Shown: piece after piece, positions 24,496 to 32,342 of the stretch
How positions within the stretch are numbered: position 1 is the first letter of the stretch
How the letters are laid out: each line of letters opens with the position of its first letter
Source of the DNA: JBFXDI01 sp050181295
GTDB taxonomy: Bacteria; Pseudomonadota; Alphaproteobacteria; Rhizobiales; Aestuariivirgaceae
NCBI GenBank assembly: GCA_050181295.1
Contig: JBFXDI010000010.1
Location: forward strand, 1 to 53,188
DNA: 53,188 nt
Reading direction: 5' to 3'
Notes under the pieces: generated by a model
Databases searched by the model: none
What the model was told of the DNA's origin: nothing
What the model saw: the letters and a program-made list of their open reading frames with translations, nothing else
Translations under genes and position numbers: made by a program

Positions 24496-25217
24496 TCGGA
24501 ACTCCCCCGATGGCGGCTGTAGAGGGTGTAGCGGCTCGCCGGATAGACGAGCGTGGCGAAGGTGACGACGAGGCCCCTGGCCCACGTGCGCCGGTGGAGC
24601 GCGAGGCAGGGCTCGCCCGGCTCGATCTCGAGCAGCCGCGCCTGCGTCGCGCGCGGCAGGATGGCCTCGACCGTATGCTCGAACTCCTCGACCGGCACGG
24701 CCGCGACCAGATAGGCGGTGGGCGTGGTCGAGGAGAAATCCTGTGCGAGGAAATCCGGCACGACCACCGGATTGACGTAGCGGTCCTCGATCTGCACCGG
24801 CACGCCGTCCTCGCAATGCACGATCGTGACGTTGAAGAGGTGAGCGCCGGGCTCCGTTTCGAAGAGATGGGCGAGCGCCGGCGCGGCCCGCACCTTCTGC
24901 CTGGCCACGATGCGCGAGGAATGTTCATGGCCGCGCGAAAGAATCTCGTCGGCGATGTTGCGGATCTCGATCAGGCTCGAGCGCGGCATCGGCTCCTTCA
25001 CGAACGTGCCGACGCCCGGCACGCGCGCGAGATAGCCGTCCGCGGTGAGCTCGCGGAGCGCGCGGTTGGCCGTCATGCGGCTGACCCCGAATGTCTCCAC
25101 GATCTCGTTTTCCGAAGGCACGCGCTGGCCGGGTGTCCAGGCGCCGGAGCGGATCCGGCCGAGGATATGCGCCTTCACTTGCCGGTAGAGCGGCGCGGGA
25201 TCGACGGGCGCATTCAT
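24492..25217 (-). CDS. hutC: Histidine utilisation repressor, GntR/HutC family
   Basis: 241 residues. The GntR winged helix (PLYRQVKAHILGRIRSGAWT, then VSRMTANRALRELTADGYLA and RVPGVGTFV) is followed by a UTRA ligand-binding domain (about 85-235, with VQIEDRYVNPVVVPDFLAQD and PTAYLVAAVPVEEFEHTVEA typical of HutC). Family members are released from DNA by urocanate. It lies between hutI and hutU on the same strand. Its probable operator is the dyad at 26584-26607 between hutI and hutF. Confidence 0.95.
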   Translation of the reverse strand: MNAPVDPAPLYRQVKAHILGRIRSGAWTPGQRVPSENEIVETFGVSRMTANRALRELTADGYLARVPGVGTFVKEPMPRSSLIEIRNIADEILSRGHEHSSRIVARQKVRAAPALAHLFETEPGAHLFNVTIVHCEDGVPVQIEDRYVNPVVVPDFLAQDFSSTTPTAYLVAAVPVEEFEHTVEAILPRATQARLLEIEPGEPCLALHRRTWARGLVVTFATLVYPASRYTLYSRHRGSSE

Positions 25218-25243
25218 GGGAGAGTCTCCCTGCCGTCAGACCC

Positions 25244-25330
25244 GTCATGGCCGGGCCTGACCCGGCCATCCTTTTTCGTATCCGGAAGTGACGAATGGAA
25301 AAGGATGCCCGGTTCAAGATCGGGCATGAC
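25244..25330. repeat. Two-part palindromic intergenic repeat (copy 7)
   Basis: GTCATGGCCGGGCCTGACCCGGCCATCC then GGATGCCCGGTTCAAGATCGGGCATGAC. It lies inside the hut operon between hutI and hutC and could attenuate or process the transcript there. Confidence 0.88.
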
Positions 25331-25350
25331 GCCGCTGATGACGAGAGTGA

Positions 25351-26565
25351 TCATCTTCGTGCTTCCACCATCTCCCCGCCGCGGAAGACCGCATGGCAGG
25401 GATTGAAGCCGAGCGGGTAGACGAGTTCGGCCGGCCGCCCGACGTCCCAGAGCACGAAGTCGGCGCGAAGGCCGGCAGCGAGCCGGCCGCGGTCCTTGAG
25501 GCCGAGCGCCAGCGCCGCGTTGAGGGTCGCGCCCTTCAGCGCCTCCTCCGGCGTCAGGCGGAAGAGGACGCACGCCATGTTGAGCGCGGCGAGCAGCGAA
25601 TGGACGGGCGAGGAGCCGGGATTGAGATCGGTCGCGACCGCGATGGGTACCCCCGCCCTGCGCAAAAGATCGACCGGCGGCGCCTGCGTTTCCTTCAGAT
25701 AGTAGAAGGCGCCGGGCAGCAGCACCGCCACCGTGCCAGCTTTCGCGATCGCCTCGACGCCGGCAGCATCGAGATACTCGATGTGGTCGACGGAGAGCGC
25801 GCCATGCCTGGCGGCCATGGCGGCGCCGCCGAGATTGGAAAGCTGCTCGGCATGCAGCTTCACCGGCAGACCGAGCGCCCTGGCCGCATCGAAGACCTGC
25901 TCCATTTCGGCGACGGAGAAGGCGATGCCTTCGCAGAAGCCGTCGACCGCATCGGCGAGGCCTTCGCGCGCCACCGCCGGCAGCACCTCATCACACAGGA
26001 GACGCACATAGGCGGCGCGGTCCTCGCGGTATTCCGGCGGCAGGGCGTGCGCGCCGAGGAAGCTCGTCACGACCTCGACCGGTCGCAGCGTGCCGAGCCG
26101 GCGCGCCACGCCGAGCATCCGGAGCTCCGTGTCGCGGTCTAGCCCGTAGCCCGACTTGATCTCGACCGTGGTGACGCCCTCCGAGGTGAGCGCATCGAGA
26201 CGCGGCAGGGCAGACGCGACGAGTTCCTCCTCGCTTGCGGCGCGGGTTGCCTTGACGGTCGAGAGGATGCCGCCGCCGGCCTTCGCGATCTCCGCATAGG
26301 TTGCGCCGTTGAGGCGCATCTCGAATTCCTGCGCGCGGTTGCCGCCATAAACGAGATGCGTGTGGCAGTCGATGAGGCCCGGCGTGATGAGTCGGCCGCC
26401 ACAGTCGACCGTTCTGGCGGCGGCGGGGGCGTTTGGTTCCGCGCCAAGCCACGCGATGCGGCCGTCCTGAACGAGAAGCGCGCCGCCCTCGATGAGACCA
26501 TACGGCGTCATGCCCGTGAGCGTGGCGAGCCGGCAGTTGCGGAAAAGAGTGGTGTCGGAGGGCAT
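25351..26565 (-). CDS. hutI: Imidazolonepropionase
   Basis: 404-residue amidohydrolase with the metal motif LIDCHTHLVYGGNRAQEFEM, the segment EIKSGYGLDRDTELRMLGVA and the late catalytic Asp in VAIATDLNPGSSPV, all typical of HutI. It opens imidazolone propionate to formiminoglutamate. Start 26565 (MPSDTTLFRN) is preferred over an upstream in-frame TTG at 26583, which overlaps the operator. It is the first gene of the minus-strand hutI-hutC-hutU operon and divergent from hutF. Confidence 0.96.
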   Translation of the reverse strand: MPSDTTLFRNCRLATLTGMTPYGLIEGGALLVQDGRIAWLGAEPNAPAAARTVDCGGRLITPGLIDCHTHLVYGGNRAQEFEMRLNGATYAEIAKAGGGILSTVKATRAASEEELVASALPRLDALTSEGVTTVEIKSGYGLDRDTELRMLGVARRLGTLRPVEVVTSFLGAHALPPEYREDRAAYVRLLCDEVLPAVAREGLADAVDGFCEGIAFSVAEMEQVFDAARALGLPVKLHAEQLSNLGGAAMAARHGALSVDHIEYLDAAGVEAIAKAGTVAVLLPGAFYYLKETQAPPVDLLRRAGVPIAVATDLNPGSSPVHSLLAALNMACVLFRLTPEEALKGATLNAALALGLKDRGRLAAGLRADFVLWDVGRPAELVYPLGFNPCHAVFRGGEMVEARR

Positions 26566-26583
26566 TGCGCGGCGTCCGATCAA

Positions 26584-26607
26584 CTTGTATAAGCCTGTCT
26601 ATACAGG
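26584..26607. promoter_or_regulatory. Candidate HutC operator between hutI and hutF
   Basis: Two adjoining dyads, CTTGTATAAG (26584-26593) and CCTGTCTATACAGG (26594-26607), with the outer halves CTTGTATA and TATACAGG also nearly mirror-symmetric. From memory, known HutC sites are CTTGTA..TACAAG-like dyads. It lies in the 55-base gap between the divergent hutI and hutF starts, so one site could repress both operons. Confidence 0.7.
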
Positions 26608-26620
26608 ATCGGATGCCCCT

Positions 26621-28006
26621 ATGGCAAGCACCCTCCACCTCGAGATCGCGCTCCTTCCCGACGGCTGGCACGAGAACGTGGACGTCGCGTGCGACGACGA
26701 GGGCACGATCACCGATGTCTCCTTTCCTTCTCCCCTTAAGGGAGAGGGAAAGATTCTCCGCGGCATCGCCGTGCCGGGTATCCCCAACGTCCACTCCCAC
26801 GCCCATCAGCGCGCCATGGTGGGACTCGCGGAGCGCTCCGGACCTGCGAACGACTCCTTCTGGACCTGGCGCGAGGCCATGTACGGCTTTGCGCTGAAGA
26901 TGTCGCCGGAGGATCTGCAGGCGGTCGCGGCACAACTCTATGTCGAGATGCTGAAGAGCGGCTTCACCGCCGTCGGCGAGTTCCAGTATCTGCACCACCA
27001 GCCGGACGGCAGCCCTTACGCCGAGCCGGCCGAGATGACGCTCCGCTGCATCGCCGCCGCGGAGGATGCGGGCCTCGCCGTCACGGCCCTCCCCACCCTC
27101 TACAACCACGGTGGCTTCGGCGGACAGAAGGCGAGCGAGGGTCAGCGGCGCTTCCTCAACGATGCCGACCGGTTCCTGAAAATCCTGTCGCGCCTGAAGA
27201 AGGAGACGGACGGGCATCCGCTCCGCCGCCTTGGCATCGCGCCCCATTCGCTGCGCGCGGTGACGAAGGATCTTCTGGCCGAGGTCATCGCCGGCCTGGA
27301 CACGCTCGATCCTGCCGCGCCGATCCACCTCCACATCGCCGAGCAGACGAAGGAGGTCGACGACTGCCTCGCCTGGTGTGGGCTACGGCCGGTCGAATAC
27401 TGGCTGGAGAACTTCGCCACCGGCCCGCGCTGGTGCCTGATCCATGCCACGCACATGACGCCGGAGGAGACGGTGGGCATGGCGGGGAGCCGCGCCGTCG
27501 CCGGCCTCTGCCCCACGACCGAGGCCAATCTCGGCGACGGCATCTTCGATGCGCCGCGCTATTTCGATAGTGGCGGTGCCTTCGCCGTCGGCTCCGACAG
27601 CCACATCACCGTCGGCCCGGCCGAGGACCTGCGGCAGCTCGAATACTCGCTCCGCCTTCGTGAGCGGGCGCGCAACGTGCTGGCGGGCGGCCCGCACCGC
27701 TCGACCGGGCGCGCGCTTCTCGACGGCGCGCTCAAGGGCGGCGCACGGTCCATCGCGCAACCGATGGGCGCGATCGAGAAGGGCAAGCGCGCCGACATCG
27801 TGGTGCTTGACGCCGACCATCCGCTGCTGCTCGGGCGCGAGCGCGACGAGGCGGTGGACAGCTGGATCTTTTCGGCCGGCGCGGCGGCGGTGAAGGACGT
27901 GATCGTCGGCGGCAAGCCTGTGGTTTCAGACCGCCGCCACATCCGCGAGGACGAAATCCTGGGTGGCTTCCGCAAGGCCATTGCGCGTCTGCGAGCAAAA
28001 GCATGA
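26621..28006 (+). CDS. hutF: Formimidoylglutamate deiminase
   Basis: 461-residue amidohydrolase: metal motif IPNVHSHAHQRAMVGLAER, FQYLHHQPDG, HIAEQTKEVDDC, LIHATHMTPEE and the catalytic SDSHITVGPAEDLRQLEYSLR. It turns formiminoglutamate into N-formylglutamate plus ammonia, the five-step hut route. Start 26621 (MASTLHLEIALLPDGW). Residues about 33-44 (VSFPSPLKGEGK) do not look like the usual family loop and are encoded by a palindromic GC-rich repeat inserted in frame (26712-26745). The gene is followed by hutH. N-formylglutamate then needs a HutG-type hydrolase; the only candidate here is the fusion at 32343. Confidence 0.95.
   Translation: MASTLHLEIALLPDGWHENVDVACDDEGTITDVSFPSPLKGEGKILRGIAVPGIPNVHSHAHQRAMVGLAERSGPANDSFWTWREAMYGFALKMSPEDLQAVAAQLYVEMLKSGFTAVGEFQYLHHQPDGSPYAEPAEMTLRCIAAAEDAGLAVTALPTLYNHGGFGGQKASEGQRRFLNDADRFLKILSRLKKETDGHPLRRLGIAPHSLRAVTKDLLAEVIAGLDTLDPAAPIHLHIAEQTKEVDDCLAWCGLRPVEYWLENFATGPRWCLIHATHMTPEETVGMAGSRAVAGLCPTTEANLGDGIFDAPRYFDSGGAFAVGSDSHITVGPAEDLRQLEYSLRLRERARNVLAGGPHRSTGRALLDGALKGGARSIAQPMGAIEKGKRADIVVLDADHPLLLGRERDEAVDSWIFSAGAAAVKDVIVGGKPVVSDRRHIREDEILGGFRKAIARLRAKA
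26712..26745. repeat. GC-rich palindromic repeat within hutF
   Basis: TTCTCCCCTTAAGGGAGAGGGAA-type palindrome, similar to the intergenic copies near 4857, 28025 and 40093. It is read in frame as SFPSPLKGEGK, between two beta strands ahead of the metal-binding HSHAH motif. Confidence 0.75.
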
Positions 28007-28024
28007 CCGGAGAAGCCACGCATC

Positions 28025-28063
28025 CTCACCCCACCCCTTCCTCTCCCCCTCGAGGGGAGGGCT
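28025..28063. repeat. GC-rich palindromic repeat between hutF and hutH
   Basis: CTCACCCCACCCC followed by CTCTCCCCCTCGAGGGGAGGG, same family as the copy inside hutF 1.3 kb away. It sits in the 76-base gap between the two genes. Confidence 0.8.
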
Positions 28064-28082
28064 GCATAGCGGGAGCCCTTCC

Positions 28083-29606
28083 ATGACCACCGTCACCATC
28101 GGCGCAGCCGACCTGGAACTCGACGACGTCCGCGCCGCGCTGTCCGGGCCGCTCGACATCAGCCTCACGCGGGAAGCGCAGGCGACCGTCCGGAAGGGTT
28201 CCGACGCCATCGCGCGTCTCCTCGCGTCGGGCGAACCGATCTACGGCGTCAACACGGGCTTCGGAAAGCTCGCGAGCCGGCGGATCGGTGAATCCGATCT
28301 CGGCCGCCTGCAGGTGAACCTCGTGCGCTCCCACGCGGCCGGCACCGGCGAGGCCATGCCGGCCGATGTCGTGCGGCTGATGATGCTCCTGAAGATCCGT
28401 TCGCTCGCCGCCGGCCATTCCGGCATCACGACCGAAACGCTCGACACCCTCTGCGCTCTCGTGAGCAAGGATGTGACGCCCGTGGTGCCGCGCCAGGGGT
28501 CGGTGGGAGCATCCGGCGACCTTGCGCCGCTCGCCCATATGAGCCTCGTGCTCATCGGCGAGGGCGAGGCTTTCTTCGGCGGCGACCGGCTCCCGGGAGC
28601 TGAAGCTCTGAAGCGGGCCGGGCTCTCGCCCGTGACGCTCGGCCCGAAGGAGGGCCTCGCCCTTCTCAACGGAACCCAGGCCTCTACCGCGCTGGCGCTT
28701 TCGGGTCTGGTCGAGGCCGAGCGCAACCTTCGGGCGGGTCTCCTTGCCGGCGCCATGTCCACCGACGCCCTCATGGGCTCCGACACGCCGTTCGATCCGC
28801 GCATCCATGCCTTGCGCCGTCACGCCGGACAGGCGCGCGTGGCCGCGATCCTGAAAGGGCTGATGAAGGACAGCGCCATCCGCGCTTCCCATCTCGTCGG
28901 CGACACCAAGGTGCAGGACCCCTATTCCTTCCGCTGCCAGCCGCAGGTTATGGGGGCCTGCCTCGACCTCCTCCGGCAGGTCGCGGACACGCTCCTCACC
29001 GAGGCTAACGCCGTCTCCGACAACCCGCTCGTCTTTCCCGACGACGATGAGGTGCTGTCGGGCGGCAATTTCCACGCCGAGCCCGTGGCTTTCGCGGCCG
29101 ACACGCTGGCGCTCGCCATCGCCGAGACCGGCGCGCTCGCCGAGCGGCGGATCGCCGAGCTCACCGACACGACCATTTCCTCGCTGCCGCCCTTTCTAAC
29201 CCACGAGCCCGGGCTCAACTCCGGCTACATGATGGCACACGTTACGGCAGCGGCGCTCGCATCCGAGAACAAGCAGCTCGCGACCCCCTCCTCCGTTGAC
29301 AGCCTGCCGACCTCGGCCAACCAGGAGGATCATGTGAGCATGGCGACCCACGGCGGCTGGCGCCTCAGGCAGATGAACGCCAACACCCGCGCCATCCTGG
29401 CGATTGAGCTGCTTGCGGCCGCGGAGGGAATCGACTTCCGTAAGCCGCTTGCGAGCTCGAAGCCTCTCGTGGAGGCCCATGCGCTGATCCGGGGGAAAGT
29501 GAAGCCGCGGCTGGAGGATCGCGAGTTCTCAACCGACATCGCCACCGTCTCGGCCCTCATCGCACAAGGCGCCTTCGACGGCTTCGTGCCGGCGCTGATT
29601 GGGTGA
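28083..29606 (+). CDS. hutH: Histidine ammonia-lyase
   Basis: 507 residues with the MIO-forming Ala-Ser-Gly in RQGSVGASGDLAPLAHM, the catalytic Tyr in YGVNTGFGKLA, LVRSHAAG, LLNGTQAS, the QDPYSFRCQPQ segment and SGGNFHAEP. All expected catalytic residues are in place. It deaminates L-histidine to urocanate, the first step of the pathway. Start 28083 (MTTVTIG). It lies 76 bases downstream of hutF in the same direction. It serves as the reference for the altered homologue at 33518. Confidence 0.97.
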   Translation: MTTVTIGAADLELDDVRAALSGPLDISLTREAQATVRKGSDAIARLLASGEPIYGVNTGFGKLASRRIGESDLGRLQVNLVRSHAAGTGEAMPADVVRLMMLLKIRSLAAGHSGITTETLDTLCALVSKDVTPVVPRQGSVGASGDLAPLAHMSLVLIGEGEAFFGGDRLPGAEALKRAGLSPVTLGPKEGLALLNGTQASTALALSGLVEAERNLRAGLLAGAMSTDALMGSDTPFDPRIHALRRHAGQARVAAILKGLMKDSAIRASHLVGDTKVQDPYSFRCQPQVMGACLDLLRQVADTLLTEANAVSDNPLVFPDDDEVLSGGNFHAEPVAFAADTLALAIAETGALAERRIAELTDTTISSLPPFLTHEPGLNSGYMMAHVTAAALASENKQLATPSSVDSLPTSANQEDHVSMATHGGWRLRQMNANTRAILAIELLAAAEGIDFRKPLASSKPLVEAHALIRGKVKPRLEDREFSTDIATVSALIAQGAFDGFVPALIG

Positions 29607-29621
29607 CCTGCACGTAGCCCG

Positions 29622-29700
29622 GACGAGGCGGAGCGCCTCGAGCGGAGGGTGCGCGCCCTCGCGCACCTCTTTGCAAGGGAGCGGAGGCGCCGCCGCCCCG
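29622..29700. repeat. GC-rich inverted repeats, second family (inverted copy)
   Basis: GAGGCGGAGCGCCTCGAGCGGAGGGTGCGCGCCCTCGCGCACC-like unit, the reverse complement of the unit at about 18893-18917. It fills the gap between the convergent hutH and otsA genes. Confidence 0.7.
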
Positions 29701-29711
29701 TCGCCTGGCGC

Positions 29712-31151
29712 TCAAGCGCTGGCCGCGGGAGATTCCATCGAGCGCGACTGGGGGTCGACCCCTTCCAAGGCGAGGCGCGCATCCGAGGCGCGTTGCAGAG
29801 CAGCGAGGAAGTTCGCAGCCCAGCGATGCACGTCATTGGTCTCCAGACGGGACATGAGCGCTCCGTGCCTCGCCTTCCGTTCCTCCAGCGGCATCGCGAC
29901 CGCCTCGGCGATCGCCTCGCACAGGTTCTCGACGTCGTGCGGGTTGACGATGAGCGCTTCCTTCATTTCCTCCGCCGCGCCCGCGAAGCGCGACAGGATG
30001 AGCACGCCCGGATCCTCGGGATCCTGCGCCGCCACATATTCCTTGGCCACGAGGTTCATTCCGTCCCTGAGCGGGGTCACGAGCCCCACGCGGCTGGCGC
30101 GGAAAAGGCCGGCGAGGCTGTTGCGCGGCAGCGAGCGGCGGATGTAGCGGATCGGCACCCAGCCGACATCGCCATAGGCGCCGTTGACGGCGCCTGAAAG
30201 CCGTTCCAGTTCCTTGCGGATCGACACATAGGCGGGAAGATCCTCGCGCGAGGGTGGTGCGATCTGCACGAGACTCACCTGTCCCCGCCGTTCGGGATGC
30301 CGGTCGAGGAACTTGCCGAAGGCGCGGAACCTCTGCGGCAGCCCCTTGGTATAGTCGAGACGGTCGACGCCGATGATGCTGATCTCGTTGTCCTTGAGCC
30401 GGAGCTTCGCCGCCTCGCGCTCGGAATCGACGTTGGCGGCCTCCTCGGCGAACCCCTGCACATCGATGCTGATCGGGAAGCTGCGCGCCGAGGCGGTTTG
30501 CCGGAAGGCGTGGAAAAGACCGTCGCTTCCGATCCAGCCGCGGCCGAGCTTGCGCACATAGTCGTGGAAGTTGGAGAGATCGTTCTCGCTCTGGAACCCC
30601 ACCAAGTCATGCGTCATCAGCGCCTCGCCGAGATTGGCATGCTCCGGGATCGCGGCGAACACCTCGGAGGGTGGAAAGGGGATGTGGAGAAAGAAGCCGA
30701 GGGAGGATTCTACTCCCAGCCGCCTGAGCTCACGCGCCAGCGGGATGAGGTGATAGTCGTGGATCCACACCTGATCGTCCGGACCGAGAAGCGGCCCCAG
30801 CGTTTCGGCGAACTTCCGGTTGACGTCGCAATAGGTGTCGAAGAACCCGCCCTCGAACTCCGCCAGATCGAGCCTGTTGTGAAGCACCGGCCACAGCACC
30901 TTGTTGGCATAGCCGAGATAGTAGGCCTCGTGCTCCTTGGGCGTGAGCGGCATCGTGGCGAACTGCGCCTGCGACGTGCGGCGTATTTTCAAGGTTTCCG
31001 GTCCTGCCTCCTCCGCGATGTCGCCGTTCCAGCCGAACCAGAGGCCGCCGGAACGCTTGAGGGTGTCTCCGACGGCGACCGCCAGGCCGCCGGCCTTCGC
31101 GGCCTTGTCGAAGCTGGACACGCGGTTCGATACCACGACGAGCCGCTTCAT
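29712..31151 (-). CDS. otsA: Trehalose-6-phosphate synthase
   Basis: 479-residue GT20 enzyme. KRLVVVSNRVSSFDKAAKAGGLAVAV at the N-terminus carries the NRV and GGLA glucose-6-phosphate loop. DDQVWIHDYHLIPLARELR, FFLHIPFPPSEVF, IIGVDRLDYTKGLPQRF and TPLRDGMNLVAKEYVA are OtsA hallmarks. It makes trehalose-6-phosphate from UDP-glucose and glucose-6-phosphate in the cytosol. Start 31151 has GAGGGG 8 bases upstream. The frame continues to 31283, but that extension is not typical of the family. It follows otsB on the same strand, 252 bases downstream. Confidence 0.95.
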   Translation of the reverse strand: MKRLVVVSNRVSSFDKAAKAGGLAVAVGDTLKRSGGLWFGWNGDIAEEAGPETLKIRRTSQAQFATMPLTPKEHEAYYLGYANKVLWPVLHNRLDLAEFEGGFFDTYCDVNRKFAETLGPLLGPDDQVWIHDYHLIPLARELRRLGVESSLGFFLHIPFPPSEVFAAIPEHANLGEALMTHDLVGFQSENDLSNFHDYVRKLGRGWIGSDGLFHAFRQTASARSFPISIDVQGFAEEAANVDSEREAAKLRLKDNEISIIGVDRLDYTKGLPQRFRAFGKFLDRHPERRGQVSLVQIAPPSREDLPAYVSIRKELERLSGAVNGAYGDVGWVPIRYIRRSLPRNSLAGLFRASRVGLVTPLRDGMNLVAKEYVAAQDPEDPGVLILSRFAGAAEEMKEALIVNPHDVENLCEAIAEAVAMPLEERKARHGALMSRLETNDVHRWAANFLAALQRASDARLALEGVDPQSRSMESPAASA

Positions 31152-31403
31152 CCGCGCAGCCCCTCGGCCCATGCGGCGCAAATGGCTCGTGTAGAAAGGC
31201 AGAATGGCAAATCTGCTCTCGCGCACTTCATCATACGAATGCATCGACGCCCCCTCTGCGTGCCGGCGAACCGCCGCGGGCATCTCGCTCCTTCAGATCG
31301 CATTGGGGTCGAAGTCCCGACTCCCAGGGGCTCAATTCCCTCCCGCGCGGGAAGGTTCCCCTTGTTCGTCAATTTGCCGTCACGCGGAGCGTCGAACTGC
31401 GGC

Positions 31404-32204
31404 TCACAGCGCTTCCTGCCTCGCGAGCGTCTTCTTCTTGACGACAACGGCCTCGAGCCACGCCGCGAGTGCCGTCGGGGAAGCGCACCGGTAGCGCGCC
31501 GCGCTGTCGCCGTCCCCGACCTTTATGCTGACGCCGCCACGCGTATTGACGAGCCGGAAGCCCTCCTCGTCCGGAACATCGTCGCCGGCGAAGACCGGAA
31601 CGCGCCCTTCGAAGGGGGGCTCGAGCAGGAACGCGGCGATGCAGCGCCCTTTGTCCACGGCCACGGGACGCGCCTCGAACACGCGCTTTCCCGGCATGAT
31701 TTCGATGAAGTCGTAGGGAGCCGTCGCCTCCTGCATGAGCGCGAGGCAGAAGCTTTCGAGCTCCGGTCTTGCGCGATAGTGAAGCGAGACGCCGGCTGAC
31801 TTCTCCTCGACCAGAAGCCCATGGTGGGGCGCCGTGAAGGCGCTCACGTGAGCGCCAATCTCCGCGAAGACGTCGGCAAGGTCGGCCGCGGCTTCCGTGA
31901 GCTGGCCGGAATGGGACCGCCTGAGAGACCCGTACATGGCGCCGATCGCCATCGGCCTGCTTTCCGGAAAGCGCTTCTCCACATCGCCGAGCTCGCGGCC
32001 CGTGACGATCGCCAGCGCGCCTTCGAACCGCTCCCGCAGACGCGGCACCAGTCGGCTCCAGCGCGCCGACGGCCAGGCCGCGTCAGGATGGGTCACGATT
32101 TCCGCGATGGTGCCGTCGAAATCGAGAAAAAGCGCGTGCCCCGTGAGCGATATGCTCGCCGGGTCGAGATGTTCGAGGGGCTCTTGGCCCGGAAGGGAAA
32201 GCAT
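31404..32204 (-). CDS. otsB: Trehalose-6-phosphate phosphatase
   Basis: 266-residue HAD phosphatase with motif I ALFLDFDGTIAEI, motif II ALAIVTGRELGDV, the KSAGVSLHYR segment and the motif IV region VPVFAGDDVPDEEGF. It removes phosphate from trehalose-6-phosphate to release trehalose, a compatible solute. It is upstream of otsA on the same strand. The 252-base gap to otsA (31152-31403) shows no further gene and may hold a separate otsA promoter. Confidence 0.95.
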   Translation of the reverse strand: MLSLPGQEPLEHLDPASISLTGHALFLDFDGTIAEIVTHPDAAWPSARWSRLVPRLRERFEGALAIVTGRELGDVEKRFPESRPMAIGAMYGSLRRSHSGQLTEAAADLADVFAEIGAHVSAFTAPHHGLLVEEKSAGVSLHYRARPELESFCLALMQEATAPYDFIEIMPGKRVFEARPVAVDKGRCIAAFLLEPPFEGRVPVFAGDDVPDEEGFRLVNTRGGVSIKVGDGDSAARYRCASPTALAAWLEAVVVKKKTLARQEAL

Positions 32205-32276
32205 TACTGGGCTTGGGTGTGATCCAAGTTTGGGTTGCGGCCAGGATTTGGGATGTGTTCAATCATAAACGATCAA

Positions 32277-32319
32277 GCGCGTCCTGGGTTGCAAAAATAC
32301 CCCGCGGACGCGCATTTTT
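32277..32319 (+). promoter_or_regulatory. Terminator-like hairpin just ahead of the fusion gene
   Basis: Arms GCGCGTCC (32277-32284) and GGACGCGC (32306-32313) with an inner GGG/CCC pairing, followed by ATTTTTC. It ends 23 bases before the ATG at 32343. It could attenuate transcription into the fusion gene or simply insulate it. Upstream, 32205-32276 is the divergent otsB leader, in which I see nothing else. Confidence 0.5.
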
Positions 32320-32342
32320 CATGACGGAGCCGCTTTTAGCCC

